From NCBI RefSeq assembly GCF_003007785.1, contig NZ_PXOH01000009.1:62001-126000 (forward strand): a stretch of DNA of 64,000 nucleotides, written 5' to 3'. The stretch's first letter is position 1. Every line of letters begins with the position of its first letter. Below are positions 10,463-20,900 of this stretch, in pieces. The notes beneath the pieces were generated by a model that made no database searches, had not been told where the DNA came from, and was given only the letters and a program-made list of their open reading frames with translations. Made by a program: the position numbers and the translations under genes. Source of the DNA: Aphanothece hegewaldii CCALA 016 (GTDB taxonomy: Bacteria > Cyanobacteriota > Cyanobacteriia > Cyanobacteriales > Microcystaceae).

Positions 10463-13400
10463 TGATGAATTAACTAAAAGAATTGCTGCCCTCTCTCCTG
10501 AAAAAAGAGCAATTTTTGAGCAAAAATTAAAACAAATTAATTCACCACAAAAACCAACAATTACTAAAAGATCTGATCTCAATTCTTCTCCATTATCATT
10601 TGCTCAAGAACGCTTATGGTTTCTGCATCAGTTAGACCCAACTAATGCGGCTTATCATATTCCTATTGCTTGGCATTTCACGGGACAATTAGACTTTCAA
10701 AAATTACAAGATAGTATTAATATCATCATTCAACGACACGAAGCTTTAAGAACACGTTTTCCGACAAAAGAGGGCAAACCCTATCAAGATATTCTGAGTC
10801 ATTTAAAATTAGAAATCCCTGTCATTCATCTAGCACAAGAACAAGTCAAACAATTTACCAAAGAAGAAGCAAAACGCCCATTTAATCTAGAAACTGGGCC
10901 ACTTTTACGAATTGCCTTACTCCAACTCAGTCCACAAGAATCAATCTTATTGGTCATTTTCCATCATATTATTGCGGATGGTTGGTCAAGAGGAATTTTC
11001 TTAAAAGAATTAATAACTTTATATAAATCAGAAAGTAAATTACCTGAATTACCGATACAATATGTAGATTTTGCAGACTGGCAACGTAACTGGTTAGCAG
11101 GTGAAGAACGTCAGATCCAGTTAGATTATTGGAAACAACAATTAACTGATTTACCCGTCCTTAATATTCCGACTGATTTACCTCGTCCTCCCGTCCAAAC
11201 TTTTCGCGGTTCTACACAATCTTTTACATTATCCAAGGATTTAACTGATTCTTTAAAACAACTCAGTCGTCAGCAGGGAGTAACTTTATTTATGACCTTG
11301 TTGACGGCTTTTAATATTTTGTTACATCGTTATAGTGGTCAAGATGATGTAGTAATTGGTTCACCGATCGCTAATCGAAATTGGACAGAAACAGAAGGAT
11401 TAATCGGCTTTTTTGTCAATACTTTAATTTTAAGAAATAATCTTTCAGGAAATCCCACATTTTTAGAATTATTAAAACAAGTCAAAGAAGTCACATCAGG
11501 AGCTTATAAACATCAAGATTTACCGTTTGCTTTTTTAGTCGAAGAACTACAACCCGAACGGAATCTAAGCCATAATCCTTTATTTGGGGTAATGTTTCAA
11601 TTCCAGAATGAAGCTTATCAATTGCAAAATTCAAACACTCCAGAATTAGCAATACCCAATCTTCAATTAGAACAATATTGGATTGAACCAGAGTTTACTA
11701 AATTTGATTTAACTTGGCATCTTATCGAAAGAGAAACAGGATTTTTAGGAGTCATTGAATATAGTACCGATTTGTTTAAAACTGAAACAATTACCCGAAT
11801 GTTTCAACATTTCCAACAATTACTCTTAGAAATAATTATTAATCCACAAAAGAGACTATCAGAATTATCCTTACTTACTTCCTCAGAGCAACATCAATTA
11901 TTAATTGAATGGAATAATACTAAAACTGATGAATCCTTAGAATTAGTTCATCAATTAATTGAAAAACAAGCCGAAAGAACGCCCAATAATATCGCCGTTG
12001 TTTGTAGCAATCAAAAACTCACCTATCAAGAATTAAACCAAAAAGCGAATCAACTTGCTCATCATCTTCTAACCCTAGGAGTCAAACCAGAAACATTAGT
12101 GGGTATCTGTTTTAAGCGTTCTCTAGAAATGGTCATTGCTATTTTAGGAATTCTTAAAGCGGGTGGTGCTTATGTTCCCCTCGATCCAACATATCCTCAA
12201 GAACGTCTAGCTTATATGTTAGATGATGCTAGTGTTTTTCTATTGTTAACCCAAACAGAATTATTAAAAATCTTACCCCAGAATAATTGTAATATTCTTT
12301 GTTTAGATCTCAATCATTCCGTAGAGGTAGGAAATTCAAAACCAACACAAAACACAAATATTAATGCTGATAATTTAGCCTATGTAATCTATACATCTGG
12401 CTCAACTGGAAAACCGAAAGGAACCTTATTAACCCATCGAGGATTAATTAATTATTTAACTTGGGCAATTCAAGAATATAAGGTGAGCGAAGGGGAAGGC
12501 TCTCCTGTACAATCTGCTATCGGTTTTGATGCAACAATCACCAGTTTATATACTCCTCTACTCGTCGGTAAAACCGTTGTTTTATTACCCGAAGAACAAG
12601 AACTAGAAGTCCTGAATACAGACCATCATTATAGTTTACTTAAAATCACTCCTGCTCATCTCGGAATTCTTAGTCAATTTCCCCAAAAAGCGCAAACCAA
12701 TGCTTTAATTATTGGGGGTGAAGCATTATTTGGAAATCATCTAACTTTTTGGCAACATCAGACCCCAAATACCCGTTTAATCAACGAATATGGGCCGACT
12801 GAAACCGTTGTTGGTTGCTGTGTCTATGAAGTGCAAAAACCTGTAACGGGTTTGGTTCCCATTGGTAAAGCGATCGCTAATACACAACTTTATATTTTAG
12901 ATCGTTATTTACAACCTGTGCCGATCGGTGTCCCAGGAGAATTGTATATCGGGGGTGCGGGTGTAGCAAGGGGTTATCTAAATCGTCCAGATTTAACCGC
13001 AGATAAGTTTATCCCTAATCCTTTTTCTAGCGGTAGATTGTACAAAACAGGAGATCTGGCACGATATTTATCTGACGGTAACATCGAATATTTAGGAAGA
13101 TTAGACGAACAGGTAAAAATAAGGGGTTTTCGGATTGAATTAGGGGAAATTGAAGCGGTTTTAGCTCAACATCCCGACGTATCAGAAGCTTTTGTAACAG
13201 TACATGAAGATACGCAGGGAAATAAACGTTTAGTCGCTTATATTATTTCATCAACTGCTCAGAATTTGCGTGATTTTCTCAAAAGCAAACTACCTGACTA
13301 CATGATCCCATCAGCGTTTATCCCTTTAACTGCTTTTCCCCTAACCGCTAATGGAAAAATTAATCGTAAAGCTTTACCGAGTCCAGATTTATCGACTCCG

Positions 13401-14990
13401 ACAGCTTCTTTAGTGTTACCTCGTACTGCTAATGAAGAGATTTTAAGGCAAATTTGGGCTGAAGTTTTAGGACGTGAATCGATTAGTATTCATGATAACT
13501 TTTTTGAATTGGGTGGAGATTCAATACTCAGTATACAAATTATCGCTAAAGCTAACTCATACGGTTTAAAAATTACCCCAAAACAGCTATTTGAACATCA
13601 AACGATCGCACTCCTTGCCACAGTAGCACAAACCGTTACCTCTACACAAACTGAACAAGGAATTGTTACAGGTAATGTTCTCCTAACTCCGATTCAGCAA
13701 TGGTTTTTTGAGCAAAATCTAATTGAGCCTCACCATTATAATCAGTCAGTTTTGTTAGAATTAAGTCCTCAAATACAGCCACAGCTTTTAGAACAAGTCA
13801 TACCAGAATTATTAATACATCATGATGCGTTACGTCTACGATTTACACTTTCTGAGACGGGTTGGCAACAGTTTAATATTGCACCTGATGAAAATATACC
13901 ATTTACACAAATTGATATTTCGGGACAGCCAAAAGAGAAAATCGAAGAGATGGCGACTCAGATTCAAGCTAGTCTTAATTTAACAGACGGCCCGATTTTT
14001 CGAGGTGTTTGGTTTAATTTTGGGGAAGAACAATCAAGTTATTTATTATTAGTCATTCATCACTTAGCAGTTGATGGTGTTTCTTGGCGAATTTTACTCG
14101 AAGATTTAGCAACAGGATATCAACAGTTAACACAAGGTGACAAAATACAATTACCAGCAAAAACAACCTCTTATCAAGATTGGGCAAATTATTTAACTCA
14201 AAATCATGATTTAATAGAAACAAACAATCACAGAATTAATCCTTTACCAGTCGATTATTCTAATGGGGATAATACTGTAGCTTCTACTGCTCAAATTATT
14301 ACTTCTTTAACTGTTGAAGAAACCCAAGCGTTACTAAAAGATATTTCACAAGTTTATCAAACACAAATTAATGATGTGTTACTAACAGCATTAGCTCAAG
14401 CATTTACTCAATGGACGGGGCATTCTAATTTATTAGTTGATTTAGAAAGTCATGGTAGAGATACTGATGAATTTGATTTATCTCGTACAGTTGGCTGGTT
14501 TACTACAATTATTCCTCTTTGTTTAGATTTAACTAATCTTAAAAACTTAGAAGATGCTCTTAAAAGTATTAAAGAACAATTGCGTCGTATTCCGTTAAAA
14601 ATGAAGAGTAGTTTTCAATCAAATTCACAAGTTATTTTTAACTATTTAGGTCAATTAGATCGAGTACAAACCAGCTATCCAATTTTAAGTTTAGTTAATG
14701 AATTACAGGGAGCAAGACGTAGTTTTCGACAGACTCGACGTTATTTATTAGAAATTAATAGTTTTGTCAGTGAAGATAAATTACAAGTAAATTGGATTTA
14801 TAGTAAAAATATTCATCAAGAAAAGACCATGCAAAATTTAACTAATAATTATATTATTGCTTTAAAAGCTATTATTACACATTGTCAGTCAGTCAACACA
14901 AAAAGTTATACACCCTCAGATTTTACAGCCGCTAAATTAGAACAAAAACAACTTGACCAATTTTTAAATAAAATTAATAAGAGGAAATAA
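10455..14990 (+). CDS. NRPS module C-A-PCP-E, Asn-like specificity
   Basis: A short N-terminal helix (LSPEKRAIFEQKLKQ) is followed by a condensation domain of the LCL type (about 45-470, HHIIADGW), an adenylation domain (about 495-1000, YTSGSTGKPKG), a PCP with FELGGDSIL (Ser near 1021) and an epimerase-like domain (about 1070-1480). The ten-residue specificity code read by alignment to GrsA is DATKIGEVGK, closest to the Asn code DLTKLGEVGK; assignment tentative. The E domain keeps HHLAVDGVSW, SHGRD, VGWFT and FNYLGQ. The PxxGxGYG motif (E6) is missing and the segment is shortened between RRIP and FNYLGQ, so epimerisation may be impaired. The C-terminus has the TPSDF donor communication motif that pairs with the next protein. 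Its start overlaps the MFS gene by 8 bases. Confidence 0.93.
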   Translation: MFNDELTKRIAALSPEKRAIFEQKLKQINSPQKPTITKRSDLNSSPLSFAQERLWFLHQLDPTNAAYHIPIAWHFTGQLDFQKLQDSINIIIQRHEALRTRFPTKEGKPYQDILSHLKLEIPVIHLAQEQVKQFTKEEAKRPFNLETGPLLRIALLQLSPQESILLVIFHHIIADGWSRGIFLKELITLYKSESKLPELPIQYVDFADWQRNWLAGEERQIQLDYWKQQLTDLPVLNIPTDLPRPPVQTFRGSTQSFTLSKDLTDSLKQLSRQQGVTLFMTLLTAFNILLHRYSGQDDVVIGSPIANRNWTETEGLIGFFVNTLILRNNLSGNPTFLELLKQVKEVTSGAYKHQDLPFAFLVEELQPERNLSHNPLFGVMFQFQNEAYQLQNSNTPELAIPNLQLEQYWIEPEFTKFDLTWHLIERETGFLGVIEYSTDLFKTETITRMFQHFQQLLLEIIINPQKRLSELSLLTSSEQHQLLIEWNNTKTDESLELVHQLIEKQAERTPNNIAVVCSNQKLTYQELNQKANQLAHHLLTLGVKPETLVGICFKRSLEMVIAILGILKAGGAYVPLDPTYPQERLAYMLDDASVFLLLTQTELLKILPQNNCNILCLDLNHSVEVGNSKPTQNTNINADNLAYVIYTSGSTGKPKGTLLTHRGLINYLTWAIQEYKVSEGEGSPVQSAIGFDATITSLYTPLLVGKTVVLLPEEQELEVLNTDHHYSLLKITPAHLGILSQFPQKAQTNALIIGGEALFGNHLTFWQHQTPNTRLINEYGPTETVVGCCVYEVQKPVTGLVPIGKAIANTQLYILDRYLQPVPIGVPGELYIGGAGVARGYLNRPDLTADKFIPNPFSSGRLYKTGDLARYLSDGNIEYLGRLDEQVKIRGFRIELGEIEAVLAQHPDVSEAFVTVHEDTQGNKRLVAYIISSTAQNLRDFLKSKLPDYMIPSAFIPLTAFPLTANGKINRKALPSPDLSTPTASLVLPRTANEEILRQIWAEVLGRESISIHDNFFELGGDSILSIQIIAKANSYGLKITPKQLFEHQTIALLATVAQTVTSTQTEQGIVTGNVLLTPIQQWFFEQNLIEPHHYNQSVLLELSPQIQPQLLEQVIPELLIHHDALRLRFTLSETGWQQFNIAPDENIPFTQIDISGQPKEKIEEMATQIQASLNLTDGPIFRGVWFNFGEEQSSYLLLVIHHLAVDGVSWRILLEDLATGYQQLTQGDKIQLPAKTTSYQDWANYLTQNHDLIETNNHRINPLPVDYSNGDNTVASTAQIITSLTVEETQALLKDISQVYQTQINDVLLTALAQAFTQWTGHSNLLVDLESHGRDTDEFDLSRTVGWFTTIIPLCLDLTNLKNLEDALKSIKEQLRRIPLKMKSSFQSNSQVIFNYLGQLDRVQTSYPILSLVNELQGARRSFRQTRRYLLEINSFVSEDKLQVNWIYSKNIHQEKTMQNLTNNYIIALKAIITHCQSVNTKSYTPSDFTAAKLEQKQLDQFLNKINKRK

Positions 14991-14994
14991 ATTT

Positions 14995-17900
14995 ATGGAA
15001 AATATTGAAGATATATATGAACTTTCTCCACTACAACAGGGAATGCTCTTTCATACGCTTTATTCCCCTGAATCTGGAGTGTATTTTGAGCAGCGTAGTT
15101 GTTTATTGCAGGGTAATTTGAATGTTACTATCTTCCAAAAAGCTTGGCAATTAGTTACAGAAAGACACGCTGTTTTACGGACTGGTTTTTATTGGGAAGA
15201 AGTCGAAAAATCGCTACAAGTTGTATATAAAACAGTTGAGTTACCTTGGATAATAGAAGATTGTAATAGCGAAAATCAAGAAAAATTAGAGGCTTTTTTA
15301 TTAGCAGATAGAAAGCGTGGTTTTAATCTCAATGAAGCTCCTTTAATGCGATGTGCTTTAATCAGAGTTGGAGAAAATGCTTATCGTTTTATTTGGAGTC
15401 ATCATCATCTTTTAATGGATGGATGGTGTAATGGAATTCTCTTAAAAGAAGTATTAGCATTTTATGAAGCTTTATTACAGAATAAAACATTAACTTTAAT
15501 TCCAACTCGTCCTTATCGAGATTATATTTTATGGTTACAAGAACAAGATTTAGAAAAAGCTGAAACATATTGGACGCAATGTCTTCAAGGTTTTACAGAG
15601 CCAACAAAAATAAGCATAAAATCGTCAAAAAAGCAAGAAATTTATCAAGAAGAAAAACTAAATTTATCTACTTCTTTAACGACTAATTTACAAGCTTTTG
15701 CTCAAGAGAATCGTTTAACACTTAATACTATTATTCAAGGTGCTTGGGCATTTATTTTAAGTCGTTATGGTGGTGAAAATGATATTATATTTGGTGCAAC
15801 AGTATCGGGAAGACCACCAACAATAACAGGAGTTGATTCAATCGTTGGTTTATTTATTAATACTTTACCTGTACGCATTAAAATTAATTCAGATGATTTA
15901 GTTTCTTGGTTACAGCAACTTCAAGCACAGCAAATTGAACGGGAACAATATTCTTATAGTTCTCTAATTGATATTCAAGGTTGGAGTGAAGTACCGAGGG
16001 GAATACCTTTATTTGAAAGTTTAGTTGTTTTTGAAAATTACCCAATTTCTTTAGAAACTATTTTACAAGAATGGAACGGCATTTTAAAAATTAGTGACAC
16101 TAAAGGATTTGAACAAACAAATTATCCTTTAACCTTATCCGTTATCCCAAGTTCAGAATTATCTCTACACATTAGTTATGATATAGGTTGTTTTAATGCT
16201 GATACCATTAAACAGATATTAGAGCATTTAGAATTAATTTTATCGACAATTGTTACTAATCCTCAATCAATTCAAGACTTACCTTCACTTACTCCATCTG
16301 AAGAACATAAATTATTCATTGAGTGGAATAATACTAAACAAGTCTATTCATCAGACAAATGTATTCATCAGTTATTTGAAGAACAAGTTAAAAAAACACC
16401 AGATGCGATCGCTGTTGCTTTTGAAGATAAAACACTAACTTATCATCAACTCAATCAACAAGCGAATCAATTAGCTAATTATTTAAAAAATTTTGGAGTT
16501 AAATCAGATGAATTAATCGGAATATGTTTAAAACGATCGCTTGAAATGATAGTCGCTTTACTTGGTGTTCTTAAAGCAGGATGTGGGTATGTTCCATTAG
16601 ATCCAAACTATCCAAAAGAACGATTAGATTATATTATTCAAGAGACACAAATCAAAGTTCTATTAACTCAACAAGATTTAATTCAAAACACTTATCAAAT
16701 ACCAGTTATCTTTTTAGATCAAGATTGGAAACATCTTTCATCCTACAGTGATATTAATTTAGATCTTTCCTTGCACTCAAATAATTTAGCTTATATTATT
16801 TATACTTCAGGTTCGACAGGAAAACCCAAAGGAGTGATGATCGAACATCGTTCATTAGTGAGTTTCACACAATGGGCGATTAAACACTATCAATTAACTT
16901 CAAATGATAAAATTCTACAATTTGCGACGATTAGCTTTGATACAGCAGCAGAAGAAATATATCCTTGTTTATGTTCGGGTGGAACTTTGGTATTACGTAC
17001 TGATGAAATGTTGTCAGATTTAGCGAAATTTATTCAAAAATGTCAAGATTTGAAACTAACTGTTTTAGATTTACCTACTGCATACTGGCATCAACTTAGT
17101 GGAGAATCAGAAAAGCTTAAATTAAAACTTCCTTCTAGTGTACGCTTGATCATTATTGGTGGAGAAAAAGTTATCCAATCAGCAAACAATCTTAAAAACT
17201 CGGCTCAGTTAATTAATACTTATGGCCCCACAGAAACCACAATTGTCGCTACTACTTATACTATAGAAAATAATTTATCAGAAATTCCCATTGGTAGAGC
17301 GATCGATAATGTTCAAACTTATATAGTCGATCGCAATTTACAACTTGTTCCCATTGGTGTAGCAGGAGAATTACTCATTGGTGGATTACACTTAGCGAGA
17401 GGTTACTTTAATCGTCCTGATCTTACCGCAGATAAGTTTATTCCTAATCCTTTTACTGATTCTAATGGAGAAAGATTATATAAAACAGGAGATAAAGCGC
17501 GATATTTAAGTGATGGTAATATTGAGTATCTCGGTAGGTTAGATAATCAGGTCAAAATACGGGGTTTTCGGATTGAATTAGGCGAAATTGAAGCAATATT
17601 AAACCAACATCCAGAAATAAAAGAAGCGATCGTTCTTACTTATGATCAAAATTTAGCTGCTTATATTGTTACAGATCAGGCTCTCACTGTCTCTGATTTA
17701 CGCTGTTTTCTGAGAGAAAGATTACCAGAATATATGATACCTGCTTATTTTGTCTTTCTGAAATCATTTCCTCTAACAGTTAATGGTAAGATTAATCGTC
17801 GTCAACTTCCAACACCTGTTCCCAGTCGTACAGATGAGGTGACTTATATTCTTCCTCGTTCTCCCATTGAAGAAATTATTGCAGGAATTTGGACTAATAT

Positions 17901-20900
17901 TTTAGGAGTTGAAACCGTTGGGGTAGACGATAATTTCTTTGAGTTGGGGGGACATTCTTTACTTGCTACTCAGGTTATTTCTCGTTTGCGGGATGCTTTT
18001 AAGTTAGAGATACCCCTAAAAGATTTATTTAATTCACCTACTGTTGCAGGTTTAGCGCAAAAAATCGAACAATCTCAAGAAAAAGAGCAAATAGCACCGA
18101 TTTTACCAATTAGTCGGCAACAAGATTTACCGTTATCTTTTGCTCAAGCTAGATTATGGTTTCTTGCTCAATTAGAACCCAATAATCCTTTTTATAATAT
18201 TGCGATCCCAATTCGGATACAAGGAAGCTTACAAGTTGATGTTTTAGAGCAAAGTTTTAATAAAATATTACAGCGACACGAAATCTTACGAACGACTTTT
18301 GAGACAAGAGATGGTAAACCAATACAGGTGATCTTGTCTGAAGTTAGATTCAATTTAGATGTATTCGAGTCAGAAGAACCTATTAAAGAACTTGCACTCA
18401 AAGAAGCACAACACCCATTTAATCTTGATCAAAGTCCTTTACTAAGGATAAAAATTCTGCGTGTGAGTGAAACCGAGCATATTTTGTTATTAACCCTACA
18501 TCATATTATTGCTGATGGTTGGTCGTTGGGTATTTTGGTACAAGAATTAGCCGCATTCTATCAAGGAAAACCTCTAGAACCATTACCGATACAATATGCA
18601 GATTTTGCATCTTGGCAAAGGGAGTATCTACAATCAACAGGTCAAGACGCGCCATGGCACGTCTCTACAGATTACTGGAAAGAACAATTACACGATGCTC
18701 CGAGTTTACTGGAATTACCAAGCGATCGTCCACGTCCTGCTATACAATCTTTTCGTGGGGCTAGATATAAGTTTAAGCTTTCTAGACAATTAACAGACGC
18801 TCTAAAAACCCTGAGTCAAAAGTCGGGTAGTACCTTGTTTATGGTACTGTTAGCCACTTTTTCGACTCTACTCCATCGTTATACGGGAAATAGTGATATT
18901 GTAATTGGTTCTCCCATAGCCAATCGTAATCGTTCAGAGTTAGAAGCATTAATCGGTTTTTTTGTCAATACTTTGCCTCTTAGAATTAATAGTGCAGGAA
19001 ATCCGACGTTTGAGGAGTTGTTACAGCGAGTACGTCAGGTTACTTTAAATGCTTATACTTATCAAGATTTGCCTTTTGAACGTATTTTAGACTATTTGTC
19101 GATCGAACGTTCTTTGAGTTATTCTCCATTATTCCAAGTGATGTTTGTTCTGCAAAATACACCGATGGAAAAGATTGAAGTATCGGGGTTGACGTGGACA
19201 CCGTTAGAATTAGAAAACAGTACCGCTAAGTTTGATTTAACGATAATTTTAGAAGAAACCGCGCAGGGATTAGACGGCGTTTTCGAGTACAATACAGATT
19301 TGTTTGAAGCAGCTACGATTCATCGGATGGCAGGATGTTTCCGTACTTTGCTATCTGCGGTTGTTGAAAGTCCAGAATTACCGATATCTGAGTTACCGTT
19401 GTTGAGTAAAGCGCAGCAAAAACAGTTATTAGTCAGCAGGAACGAGACACAAACCCATTATCCGAAAGATTTGTGTATTCACCAAGTATTTGAACGACAA
19501 GCGGCTAAAACACCCGATGCGGTTGCGGTGGTGTATGAAGAACAACAATTAACTTATCGAGAACTAGATAAAAAAGCTAATCAGTTGGCTTACATTTTAC
19601 AACAACAGGGGGTAACGACAGAAACCTTAATCGGGTTGTGTGTTGAGCGTCGTTTGGATATGATTGTAGCAATGTTGGCTATTCTCAAAGCTGGTGGGGT
19701 ATATGTTCCCATCGATGCAACCTATCCCCAAGAGAGAATTAATTTTATTGTAGAGGATACAGGATTAGAACTTGTTTTAACGCAACATGAATATATTTCT
19801 CTATTTTCTGGGGTGAAATGTATCTGTTTAGATGTAGGGATTTGGTTTCCAAACCCTTCTCATCCCACCAACCCTAATGTACTAATCAGTAGTACGCCGC
19901 AGTACGACAACTTAGCCTATGTCATGTATACTTCGGGTTCGACGGGGATACCGAAAGGGGTTTGTATTCCACATCGCGGGGTTATACGATTAGTCAAAGA
20001 AAATAACTATATTCATTTTGGGACGGATGAAGTTTTTTTACAAGCCGCACCGACATCTTTTGATGCAGCGACTTTTGAGATTTGGGGAGCGTTACTCAAT
20101 GGGGCAAAATTAGTTTTATTACCCTATCATCAACCCTCTTTGACGGAATTAGGCAATGCGATTCTAAAATACCAGATTACAACACTCTGGCTTACTGCGG
20201 GTTTATTCCAACTAATGATCGATGAACAATTAGACAGTTTAGTATCGATTCGTCAATTGCTTGCGGGTGGGGATGTTCTATCGAGGGTTCATGTACAGAA
20301 ATTCCTACACAGATATCCTAATTCTAGAATGATTAATGGTTATGGCCCAACAGAGGGAACGACTTTTACTTGTACTGCTGATCTTAGTGTAGATGATGAT
20401 GCGCTTCCGATTGGTCGTCCAATTTCTAATACACAAGTTTATATTTTAGATTCCTATCTACAACCTGTCCCTGTTGGTGTTGCGGGTGAGTTATATATTG
20501 GAGGAGATGGGTTAGCTAGAGGTTATTTGAATCGTTTTGATTTAACCGCAGAAAAGTTTATCCCAAATCCTTTTAGTAGAGACGTGATATATCACGTCTG
20601 TACACGATTGTATCAAACTGGAGATAGGGTACGATGTTTGCCCAATGGTAATATTGAATATCTAGGACGCTTGGATCGTCAAGTCAAAATTAGGGGTTTT
20701 CGGATTGAGTTAGGGGAAATTGAAGCGATATTAAACCAACACCCAAAGGTCAAAGAAAGTGTTGTTATTGTTCAAGAGCGTTTAATTGCTTATGTTGTTC
20801 CCAGTCAAGATCTAACATCTTCAGAGTTACGAGGTTTTCTGAGTGAACAATTACCCGATTATATGATTCCTGCATTTTTTGTTCTACTGGATAGTTTACC

